A DNA stretch of 64,000 nt from Diphasiastrum complanatum (lineage: Eukaryota > Streptophyta > Lycopodiopsida > Lycopodiales > Lycopodiaceae): positions 57,427,898 through 57,491,897 of the forward strand of contig CM055095.1 of assembly GCA_029204225.1 (NCBI GenBank), read 5' to 3'. Shown piece after piece: positions 56,001-64,000 of the stretch (the first letter of the stretch is position 1; the number at the start of each line of letters is the position of its first letter). The notes beneath the pieces were generated by a model, which made no database searches, was not told the origin of the DNA, and saw only the letters and a list, made by a program, of their open reading frames with translations. Made by a program: the position numbers and the translations under genes.

Positions 56001-59000
56001 TTAAGGTCTTGATATTTTATATATGTGATTCTTGTGAGAAGAATGTCTCTTTCTCATGTGCTCAGTCTGGTTGGATGCTATTTGAGAACTTCTGATGAAT
56101 TGGACAGTGCACCAGCCACATTTACTTTTCTGAAGTGGGTGAGTATTTCTCAAAGTTTATCAGGATTCTTATCATTATTACAATGTCACAAATTTCGCTA
56201 GCTGAGTAGATGTAGAATCAATAGTTGTCACTTTAGGTGCTACACTATGTTACATTGAAGAGTATGCATTGAAAGAGGTAGGAGCTTAGAGAGCCTACTT
56301 AGAAGTTAGTACTAGTCTAATCAGTAGTCATTTTTCTTGTAGAGCCAGTCTATTCAAATTAGTATGATGGAGTTTCTTGGTGTTGATAAGAGTTTTTTAT
56401 TGAAAAATACTTTCGTTTTCAAAGTTCTAAGCTGGAGCACAAACCTCAACTATTTACAAGTTGTGTCTTCCTCTAGAGGGGATGCTTAAGTTTTGTTCTC
56501 CAGTGTGGTTCCTATGGTCCATCATAATGATATTCAGTCTATTTTGATTGTAATGTTGAATATAAATGGCTACGTTTTTTGTAGGTGCAAATAGTATACT
56601 TAAGGATTCGTGTGGCGCAGGCGTTCACATAGAGCGTGAAAGCTCATGCTGGTCCTTGGACTTCTGTGAATGTCCCATGCTTATCATGCCAATACTTACC
56701 TCATTTGCAGAGGAACAGTTTCATACTTCATGCAACACAAACATCGAAGAACAATACACATTCCCATCACTAAATCATCACTTCCTGCTCCTCCCTCTAC
56801 CACGTTGATGGTGTTCTTGGGCATCTAGTCCTAGTTTTCATCGCTGCAGTTAAGGACGTATTCAACAATGGTGCAGGCTGACTCAGGCGTCAACATGTCC
56901 ATCCTTTCATTCCTTCGCTACTTTTTCCTATTTATGACGGTTTGCAAAATCTATCTTGGCATAATTTTTTCTGTATGCGACAGACATTCTACTGACATGA
57001 GCTAGTATCATTCTCTCCATATACATGGGAAACCTATTGTACACTTTTTGAGGACTGTTGCATGTGAGTACAATTTAGTGATGACCCTTTGTGTAAATTT
57101 CAGGGTTTGCTTTTGTGTACATGGAGGATGAGCGTGATGCAGAAGATGCAATACGAGGTTTGGACAACATAGAATTCGGGAGGCAGAGGCGACGATTGTG
57201 TGTTGAGTGGGCAAAGGTTGCTTTTTTATGAGAATGTTCTGCTGGTTTTTTATTTTGAAGCTTTTATCTCCTCCGCCTTATTTCGTTTTAGCTGTTTGGA
57301 TGAGTTTTCAAGATGAGCAATCATCTGATTTTTGTATTATGCAGCAAGATGATGGTTTGAGAAGAAGAGGAGATGCGCGACGGAATGTTGCAAGTCAAAA
57401 GCCTGCAAAGACATTGTTTGTTGTCAACTTTGATCCAGTTCACACCAGAGTTCGTGACCTTGAGAGACACTTTGAGCCATATGGAAAGCTTGTGCGGGTT
57501 CATATCAGGAAAAATTTTGCTTTTGTACAATATGAAACACAGGAAGAAGCAACAAAAGCTTTAGAGGGTACGAATATGAGGTGAGATACTATTTCACTTT
57601 CCTTTCTCGTATCTGTGAAGATGACCTCTTCATGCATTCAAAATGATTCTTTTCTTTTATTGACTGCGTAATTCCTAATTGTTGCAAAGGTGGCAAATCA
57701 TGGCCGCTTCAAATGGGATATTGCCATCTTGTATTGAATTTTTTTGGGCGGTCAAGTTCAAGCCACATGCTGCAAGCAATGTTTATGCATGAAACAGTCA
57801 GAGAATGATAATTACCATGCATGGAAGGAGCTGTCTCTAACCGTCAAGGACAGTATCTCTGTTAGATTGTTATATGATAGCCACCTATTTAGCATTTGAA
57901 AATTGAGACAAACCTCTTTTCACCAGTAGTTTTTTCCTCTATAGTGGAGTACAGCTCTATTGTGTGACACTTATGTAACACCCTTGCCCAGAAAAATTGG
58001 TTCCATCTTGTCCTGTTATTTATGTATCTCTAGTATGTAGTATGTACCATAATTGCCTGTTCTGAAATGGAGTGCATTCAGAACAACGTTCATAATGCGT
58101 TTCATTTTGGAACGTGGGCGATTTTTTTTTTCAAAATGCATTAAATTGTAAATTTTTTTTAAATTAGTGAAAAATAGGAAATGACATTGGCTGCCTTATA
58201 TAGATTGTTTAGACATCCATTGCTTTTTACAGGGGCTCCATTATTGTAGCATTCAGAAGAATACTACCATGAGAGGATGATTTAGCATTCTACAGAAGCA
58301 CAAAGATTGAAGAGGGAGGAAGAAAACGAAAAAAAAGCAGCTTTTTTAAAGTATTTTTTTTATCAATCCTGTAAAGATTGTTTGGGGCAGTATGTTCTGA
58401 GCCCAAAGCCTTGGAACGGGTTTCTGAGCACTGGATAGAGATGTATATTGGATCAGTATGCAGGGACCTGGGGAAATTTTCTTTTCCATTTATCTGGAAA
58501 AATCCTGTAGGGATGCTCTGTGGGATCTCTTGCAGCACCATTGGATTTAGCCAGATTGTATCTTGCATCAGCATTCTTTGGCCCGAGTTTTGCATTAAAA
58601 TGTCTGAAACTCGTGCAAGAAGTTCACAAGAGAAACATATTCACCTCCTTGATCATGTTATCATGTCCTAATCCAAGTATATAAAATATGAGCAGAAAAA
58701 GGGTAAATTCCGCTTCTTCAAGGAGGGATGATGACTAAAAAGACTAAATTTTTGAATGACGTTCTAGTCCGACCCGGAACGTACGGAACGTTCTGACCCA
58801 TTTTGGTCGGAACGGGCTTCTAAGCTCCATGTTATGCATGATGAAGTTGATGCCGTTGGACTCCCTTGGGTTGGAGATTGCATGTCTTCGTTTTTGTCAG
58901 TTTTTATCCTAGATATAACATCTTATACTCCCTTGGGTTGGAGATTGCATGTCTTCGTTTTTGTCAGTTTTTATCCTAGATATAACATCTTATACTATCT

Positions 59001-61762
59001 ATATGTACATAATGCTATATAACATCTGTATCCTTTACAGTTGGAACGTTTATTTTAATCCAAAAAAAATGAAACTAAATCACTACTTCAAAAGGTCTAG
59101 CCAGCTTTCATGCATCCCACGTCCTATATACAGAGGAGACTGCATTCACAAAAACATCATGTTGATTAAAGCCAGTGTCAGTCGTAAACAAAAGCATATT
59201 CCTGTCTATCCTATATACAGATGAGTAGACATTAACCAAAACATGATGATGATTAAAATCATTACTAATAGATCAATAAGTTATGCTGGTGTTGCTGTTC
59301 CGTAATATTGAATAGTGTTCATACACTGCTGCGGTTCTTTTTTACCTGCAGCTCTAAATTTGTATTTCAGGGTTTCTATATGTATGTGTTATTGTATCTG
59401 TATAGCATCTGTAATATTCTACATACAAAATAGATCAACTTAGGATTTATACTACTATAAGTACAGATCATAATAAAATTTATATAATAATTCCTAGTCT
59501 GTATGAACAGATAAGAGACATGCTAGATCTATAATTCAGATTCAGAGCCGCTTCTTAGATATTTGTACGTATATGTAGATTATGTACTCTATCTTAGATG
59601 CATCCACTAACATCTAGATAGACCTTTATAAAATATTTCAGATCCCATTCAAATTGAAGAATCAAGTTATGGGACTCATCTAAGGTGAAGACAGAGTGAG
59701 AAGATAGGACTTATCTAAGGTGAAGTGCTTACATGCAAACAGTGCTATTATAGATGCTTTTGGGCCAGGAAAAAAAGTAGTGGAGCTCTTGGAATTGGAG
59801 AAAAGCTATATTGAGCTAAGGAGATGGTACAAAGACCTAAGCAAATCAATAGGGGGTGAGACAAGCCGGTTGAATAAAGAATTATGGCTGAGTGAAAGTC
59901 ACGTCATGGGCATCAGACAACCCATGGAGAGAGCTGCAAGATATATGATATCTCATCACATTATATGGTAGGGTTTACTAATGTTCTTGTTATATGTAGA
60001 AATGAGAACTGGTTTAGCATTTGGTGCATGCTATGCATGATGAAGCATTTGGTCTAATAAGACTTTCTGGCTGGACTCTATAGAGTTAAAATTGCACGTC
60101 TCCTGTGTTATCTTGGGTATCATCCTAGATATACAGGAACTCCTTCAACATGAATGTTAGTTCATTGCAACTATAAGAAATTTGTTGAACCAGATTCAAG
60201 CTCTCTAGAGTCGGTCCCTTATGTGTTCATTGTTGCCTAGATTTTCCTTCAATAAAAAATGTACATTTATCAACCTTTAGAGCTTTTTTGATGACTGATA
60301 AATTACATGATGGGTTTTCGGAACACATAGATAACCATTGCTTTGTCATTTACTATTTTGTATATATCAGAGTTATTACGAGTCCTGATTATCACTGGGC
60401 ATATAGCCTTGACTCGTGGATTCAGCAAGTACAAATAGGCATGTGAGTCTTGTTATTGATGGTTGACTATATGGTTGGCAGGACATTCTTAGCACCAGAG
60501 TAGTTTATGATTAGTTAAGTCAGTTTCACCATAAATTTCATAGTCAAAGAAAAACACATTTCTCCTCGATTTTATGTCGGGGATACCCATTTCCTTTCTT
60601 TGGGAAATTTTTCCCCATGTGCGAGAATACGTTTAACCATGACACAGGATGTGTGACTTTTTTTGATGTGCATAATGGCTAAGTTTTGACAAATTTAGAG
60701 ACTCTTATTTGAAGATGATTTTTCCTTCTAATGTACATCAATTCTCCCTCTTCTGTAGTTTGTTTGCTTCTATGATGACTTGACTTTTCCCTGTTTCCTC
60801 CTTCTCTGGGAGGTCTGCATCTCATGGGTGGGAATACTTGTAAAACTGTGATACATTCAACGTGGCATTAACATATTGCTATTTGTTTACATCGGTCTAT
60901 CACTGATGACTAGGGTCATTCATCCTGTGCTTTATAGATTTTATGCCATTCTCCTTATATCTTTCGTATTATTTAGATATCTCTATGTTTTGTCATGTTG
61001 AGCTTGTTCTAATCCCTGAAAATATCAGTGCCCTATGGTTTTATTTTTTTTGAGTTCCTTGAATGATGAAGTACTGAATGTCCCTCTGGTAAGATATTTA
61101 GATTGTAGTTGCATGCATAAAAATCATTTCAGATTATTGGAGTAGTCAATCTATTTATATTGATGATTTTGGCTCATTAACCAAAAGTATCAAACAGGAA
61201 AGTGGCTGGAATACTAGAAGGCTGTGGCAATTATCGTCATGGGTTAAGTCATTGGTTTGGAGCAATTACACTTCAATGTATCATGTAGCTATGTACTTTT
61301 GGATGATATGCTTCGGGATTATACTATATAAGGCAACAGAGTAGTTAATTGCTGGTTTAGTTACAGGTTTTATTCTTGATTTGACTCATTGATATGATCT
61401 TTTAATGATTGGTACATCTGGATTTTGGCTTGGCAGCAAAGTGTTGGATTGGGTGATTAGCGTTGAATATGCCGTCCGTGAAAATGGTGATCCTCCAGTC
61501 CACAGATATGGAGGTTCACGTCGCAGTCCAAGTCCACGCTCGAGGCCAAGGAGTAGCCCTGGTTATGGCCGTGGTAGGAGCCCGAATGGTCGACACCCAA
61601 GGTATATTTGCATGGAATTTTTTGAGTTGGAATTTTTATAGTCCCAAATATCATGGGAGATTGTCTGACTGTGGATGTATGTCTTTTGGCAGCCGTTCTC
61701 CACCACGAGGCTATCGTAGTAGATCACCTGATTATCGACCCTATGCAGTTGCAGGCCACTGA
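43899..61762 (+). CDS. RS31-like: Arginine/serine-rich splicing factor, RS subfamily (RS31-like), five coding exons
   Basis: Joined exons 43899-44004, 57104-57216, 57345-57580, 61437-61601 and 61693-61762 give 229 codons plus TGA, with GT-AG junctions and consistent phases throughout. RRM1 (residues about 1-72) has RNP2 IFCGRY and RNP1 [11 protein letters not shown]2 (about 92-164) has RNP2 LFVVNF and RNP1 KNFAFVQY. The C-terminus is a short RS region ([35 protein letters not shown]). [17 protein letters not shown] and the two-RRM layout without an SWQDLKD second RRM are typical of the plant RS31/RS31a/RS40/RS41 group. Such proteins bind pre-mRNA in nuclear speckles and guide splice-site choice. 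The protein is shorter than Arabidopsis members (roughly 260-350 aa, from memory), mainly through the RS tail. No lesion is seen. Intron 1 is 13.1 kb and intron 3 is 3.9 kb. Confidence 0.95.
45090..45123. repeat. 34-bp LTR-like foldback at the 3' end of a copia remnant
   Basis: TGTTAGAAATTAAT and its exact reverse complement flank the 6-base spacer TAATCC. It begins TG, ends CA and abuts the minus-strand polypurine tract (AAGGGGGAG, 45132-45124), exactly where the 3' LTR should be. Confidence 0.8.
45124..46760 (-). pseudogene. Copia reverse transcriptase and RNase H remnant
   Basis: RT frame 46613-46023 has [11 protein letters not shown]-like entry ([20 protein letters not shown]), [40 protein letters not shown], and [13 protein letters not shown]. 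It ends with IVIIVL and a TAG followed directly by [11 protein letters not shown], so the catalytic YVDD box is missing. RNase H fragments follow in several frames (45889-45686; 45607-45407 with GYKFNLG-like residues; 45327-45118 with [20 protein letters not shown] and [12 protein letters not shown]), then the polypurine tract. The 5' part is truncated at about 46760. Confidence 0.9.
47272..48189. mobile_element. Solo LTR inserted in the 5' LTR
   Basis: It starts TGTTGCGCC and ends TTACAACA, with 5-bp target duplication CTCTC (47267-47271 and 48190-48194). The sibling 3' LTR keeps the empty site CTTTCTCTCTCCTTGAG near 51379. It contains no coding region and has no internal domain, so it fits a solo LTR left by LTR-LTR recombination. 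Confidence 0.85.
48281..48297 (+). other. Primer-binding site (initiator-Met tRNA)
   Basis: TGGTATCAGAGCCATGG directly follows the 5' LTR end CCTACA. It is complementary to the 3' end of plant initiator-Met tRNA, the usual primer for minus-strand cDNA. Confidence 0.9.
48627..49333. mobile_element. Non-autonomous hAT element with 8-bp target duplication
   Basis: Inverted ends CAGTGTTTC and (reverse complement of the right end) CAATGTTTC are flanked by the 8-bp direct repeat TCTGCAAG (48619-48626, 49334-49341), the size typical of hAT elements. Both ends are dense in GAAACG motifs. The middle (about 48778-49198) is a tandem duplication of about 220 bp. Its minus strand reads [20 protein letters not shown] and [18 protein letters not shown], possibly a transposase piece. 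Confidence 0.88.
52318..53382 (+). pseudogene. Copia gag start and integrase remnant
   Basis: The gag start near 52340-52440 reads [20 protein letters not shown] then KNCWEVV. At 52860-53382 stop-riddled integrase follows: LCGPMQTR-like residues, [36 protein letters not shown], and [14 protein letters not shown] at the end. Between them RT and protease are not seen. An inverted LTR (53383) cuts the frame right after CSFLGY. Confidence 0.75.
53383..53895 (+). mobile_element. LTR, second copy, opposite orientation, uninterrupted
   Basis: It starts TGTTACGTACCC, ends GAATTTTACA, and is the reverse complement of the LTR pieces at 46769-46934 plus 51493-51848. It keeps the empty CATAC site (CCCATACCACC on the minus strand, near 53732). 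Two bases after its end comes TGGTATCAGAG (53898-53908), a primer-binding site in this orientation. Confidence 0.8.
54100..54960 (+). pseudogene. Gypsy gag zinc knuckle and protease remnant
   Basis: 54155-54580 includes a lysine-rich region and a CCHC-type knuckle whose second Cys is Tyr ([20 protein letters not shown]). From about 54595 another frame has [13 protein letters not shown], matching the segment after the DTGA/DSGA active site of gypsy proteases. [12 protein letters not shown] follows near 54787-54822, matching the conserved DVILGMDWL region. The active-site Asp region itself is frame-broken. The strand and position suggest it belongs with the LTR and PBS at 53383-53908. Confidence 0.75.
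54961..57103. other. Right end of SR intron 1, no recognised element
   Basis: Short frames only (up to 90 codons at 55823-56095). This part would be the place to look for the regulated alternative exon reported for plant RS genes, but I cannot define one by eye. The last about 40 bases give the branch and acceptor region. Confidence 0.4.
57104..57216 (+). CDS. RS31-like: SR gene exon 2 (coding), second half of RRM1
   Basis: It is bounded by ATTTCAG/GG and GCAAAG/GTTGC. It encodes [20 protein letters not shown] and [14 protein letters not shown], which completes RRM1 in frame with the exon 13.1 kb upstream. Confidence 0.95.
57345..57580 (+). CDS. RS31-like: SR gene exon 3 (coding), inter-RRM linker and RRM2
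   Basis: It is bounded by TATGCAG/CAAGAT and ATGAG/GTGAGA. It encodes a basic linker ([14 protein letters not shown]) and RRM2 ([40 protein letters not shown]). The exon ends in phase 2. Confidence 0.95.
58056..58825. mobile_element. Possible inverted-repeat element in intron 3
   Basis: The left end GCCTGTTCTGA...AATGG and the reverse complement of the right end GCCCGTTCCGA...AATGG are similar. Both ends repeat GAACGTTC/GGAACG motifs. No target duplication was found, so the limits are uncertain. Confidence 0.35.
58860..58993. repeat. Perfect 67-bp tandem duplication
   Basis: The unit begins ACTCCCTTGGGTTGG and ends ATAACATCTTAT. The two copies are identical over all 67 bases, implying a recent event. 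Confidence 0.97.
61437..61601 (+). CDS. RS31-like: SR gene exon 4 (coding), end of RRM2 and RS region
   Basis: Acceptor TTGGCAG/C, donor CCAAG/GTATAT. It encodes [12 protein letters not shown], the family's conserved RRM2 end, and the Arg/Ser/Pro tail start. Confidence 0.93.
61693..61762 (+). CDS. RS31-like: SR gene last exon
   Basis: Acceptor TTTTGGCAG/C. It encodes [20 protein letters not shown] followed by two residues and TGA. Skipping it and reading into the 91-nt intron would give an alternative end in the other frame, so the ending shown rests on splice logic. Confidence 0.88.
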
Positions 61763-63540
61763 ATTAGGTGCTTTGAGTTGAGAGAGATTATCAGAGCAAG
61801 AGTACTTGACACTTGTAATCAGGTCTCATGGTAATAGTTAGGATGTGCATATTTTGGGTGATCGCAGAAAGTGATGGCATTTATTTTCCTCATTCTAGAT
61901 GCTATTTTAAGCTCAAAGATAGTCACATGTTTACAACACTAGCAGTTTGTGGCAAGTCTTCTGCACAAGTGTATTATTCATTCCATCCATTTTCAAGTTC
62001 TTGAGTTTGAAAATAGGTACATTCATCTTCACATGCCCATTGTTCCTGTCATTCAATTTTGCTTGAAAGTTTGCACCATCTAGGTGCTAGCTTTAGTAAA
62101 CCAATGTTTTGGTTTTGATTGTCATATGTAGATGCCAAAAACTTGTGTCTATAGTGTCTCATGTGATATCATGACATGGCCATGCTTCAATTTGTCCATA
62201 TGGAACCAATGAAAAGTCTTAGCAGGGATAACCTTTTAGAAAAAACTTAATGACTTACAAAAGGTGTCTGGCACAAGAGTTGTCAGGTTTCTTGCCTAAG
62301 TTTAAAAGTTTAGATTGTCCTTCACACATTGTCTGACCTGATTGAACACTCAACGTATCTTTAGCTATGGACTTCAAATTGCAAAATATTAAAGGATATT
62401 GACCTATCCCATATGGAAGTATATGCATTTTATCACTTGTGGCCTATAGGTAGATAAAGTACCCACTGCCGGTTTTGATTTGGATGTAAATGTTTATACA
62501 GCTAGGCTTTTAAGTGAGATTTGCTACAGCTATGATATCAACTGATTTTAAAATTATGAATTGTACTGTATTGTACTTCCATTTCATTCTTTGGCACTCA
62601 AGTAGCTTGTTTATATCAGACAAATCATGTTATTTCTTAATTGCGTTCAAATGAGTTACGTTTGGGTTGTGCTTATCTGCTTCAAGTGGGGTTTAATCTG
62701 TCTCATAACCATAGTACCATATAACTGAGGTCTGGTTACGGCTACCTCTCACAGCGATGATTTCATTTTTGTATGTTCACAAAATGATTGTACTTTGGAC
62801 ATCTTTTGCTGACAATAAGAGTGTCTTGAGCTCGACACTCCAGGACTTGAATCTTCAAGGGAATTTTGAAATGTTCTGACGTAGTAGCGAATTGGAATGA
62901 TTCTGCATTATTTTGAAGACAAATCAAGCTCCCTAAAGGCTGTGCTATAGAAAGTTTAATGGCACAACAGTGTGTGTTGTAGGGCAACATAATTTCTGCC
63001 CTTCAAAATTGTTGTTTCCTTGTTTGGAGAAAAAAATAAAGTAGAATATATTTTGGAGACTTTGATTCTACTTTTTCCCGAGCAGTGGTATTGAACAGAA
63101 AAGCCTCTTTATAAAGCGCAACTTTTTTTTATTGTAGAGCATGTCTTGGAGCAATGTTGCTAAAACTTTAGGATCAAAATTTGACGTTAATAGTTTAGCT
63201 GAAAATTGGATTTGAAAAAGGCACAATGTTTCACTGAATACGTTTCATTCAATGAAACTCAGTTTTGAAAAGTCCCTTTCAAATGGACCGTTCAAAATGG
63301 ATTTTATAAATTTAAAAGAAGAACCTTATTTGTTTTCAGGTCTCAAACAATTCTACCGCTGTGTTTAATATCGCTCTTTTGCGTGTGTGGAATAGTGTGT
63401 GAGGGTAGGGGACGAGAAATCGTAAATTAGAATCTAGAATGTGTTTGGAACTTGTTGAGGGAAAGAGAGTGAGTGCGAGGGAGAGAATTTAGAAATTAGT
63501 GTAGTGCTAGTTCTGAGATTAGTGGTAGAACTTAGATTAG
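61763..63540. other. 3' UTR and downstream flank of the SR gene
   Basis: No coding frame of note. The 3' UTR probably ends within the first few hundred bases, but no single strong poly(A) signal stands out. A GTTTC-rich patch at 63222-63300 (CAATGTTTCACTGAATACG) resembles the hAT-type terminus at 48.6/49.3 kb. Confidence 0.45.
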
Positions 63541-64000
63541 CATGTTTTTGGCATAATAGAAGGCTAGAAATAAAATCCCCCCAAAAAACCCCTAATCGTT
63601 TTGTAGGTGCTTCTCCATTTCAAAACATCAAGGTATGTATTACATAGTATGGATCATGACAATAGGTATTAGGTGGGAGTTGGGAGTTTCAACTCTTGAG
63701 TCCAGGTTAGGTTTGATCATTAATTAATCATAATCAACATTGCCCAAGCACTAAAAAAGCACTTGTTTTTGCTATAATAGAAGGCTAGAAATGAAATTCT
63801 TCTGTGGAAAGAAAACCCTAAAACCAGTTCAAAGATTTGTGTTGTTTCAAAATATCAATGTATGCATTATGTAGTATGGATCATGTCAATAGATATTAGC
63901 TGGGAATCGGGAGTTCTGCTCTCAAGTCAGGATTCAAGATTTATCGTTGGGTTAATTATGATTACATTGCCTAAACATTATAAAAACACTTATTTTTGCC
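63541..64000. repeat. Diverged tandem duplication of about 227 bp
   Basis: The block starting ATAATAGAAGGCTAGAAAT recurs from about 63774. Shared pieces include AGTATGGATCATG and CAATAGRTATTAG. The second copy runs to the window edge. Confidence 0.8.

Larger units (their letters stand above)
44005..57103 (+). other. 13.1-kb intron within RRM1, filled with transposable elements
   Basis: It is bounded by G/GTATTG and TTTCAG/GG. It contains, left to right, a copia pol remnant (minus), an interrupted LTR, a full non-autonomous LTR element with nested insertions, a copia gag/integrase remnant (plus), an inverted LTR copy and a gypsy gag/protease remnant. The stretches 44005-45089 and 54960-57103 hold no recognised element. 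Long introns at this place are known in plant RS genes and carry regulated alternative splice sites. Confidence 0.85.
57581..61436 (+). other. SR gene intron 3 (3.86 kb)
   Basis: It is bounded by GAG/GTGAGA and TTGGCAG. It contains a candidate inverted-repeat element (58056-58825), a perfect 67-bp tandem duplication (58860-58993) and an 83-codon unidentified frame at 59720-59971 ([20 protein letters not shown]), which may be a transposon relic. The rest shows nothing. Confidence 0.8.

Noticed and set aside
56691-56702. Perfect minus-strand splice donor consensus (GAGGTAAGTATT) in SR intron 1
   Set aside because: A single 12-base match on the antisense strand with no matching acceptor or ORF; chance is sufficient.

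Overview
This is nuclear DNA of a land plant with a large, repeat-rich genome. It is AT-rich and packed with decayed Ty1/copia and Ty3/gypsy LTR retrotransposons, hAT-type DNA elements and tandem duplications. The one clearly intact host gene is an SR splicing factor of the plant-specific RS subfamily (RS31/RS40/RS41 type) with an intron of about 13 kb. I cannot name the species. Old fragmented elements and very long introns would suit a fern, lycophyte or gymnosperm, but that is inference. No tRNA, rRNA or CRISPR was seen. Layout: 1-2.7 kb is a minus-strand gypsy pol fragment. 2.7-7.3 kb is mostly non-coding with two weak coding-like tracts. 7.3-8.7 kb holds the most unusual locus, a histone H3-like gene with a tail of about 310 residues (H3-like TKQTAR start, RS/SP repeats, polyproline) joined to an H3 fold that aligns without gaps; one frameshift and two stops break it. 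9.1-11.4 kb is a second gypsy copy of the same family as the first. 14.09-14.43 kb is a MITE. 17.7-21.7 kb contains another gypsy integrase and copia LTR/pol remnants. 24.1-24.5 kb is an LTR with a primer-binding site. 25.2-27.2 kb is a long, broken, unidentified coding region whose in-frame stops are almost all TAG. 28-38.5 kb is a mosaic of several copia elements in both orientations, including a 624-bp tandem duplication. 38.6-39.6 kb is an open two-exon gene of unknown function with a probable GC-AG intron. From about 40 kb to 61.8 kb lies the SR gene. Its coding exons are 43899-44004, 57104-57216, 57345-57580, 61437-61601 and 61693-61762 (229 aa), and a 5' UTR exon near 40.0-40.2 kb is possible. 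Intron 1 (44005-57103) interrupts RRM1 and carries a datable stack of insertions. An LTR at 46769-51848 is split by a complete 4.55-kb non-autonomous LTR element (TSD CATAC). That element's 5' LTR is split by a 918-bp solo LTR (TSD CTCTC), and its interior by a 707-bp hAT element (TSD TCTGCAAG). Sibling LTR copies inside the window keep two of the three empty sites. The copia elements do not work together as a unit: every pol copy seen has stops, frameshifts or lost catalytic motifs. The SR gene is expected to make a nuclear pre-mRNA splicing regulator. Long introns inside the RRM-coding part of this subfamily are known hosts of regulated alternative splicing, so the transposon-filled intron 1 is where regulation should be sought.
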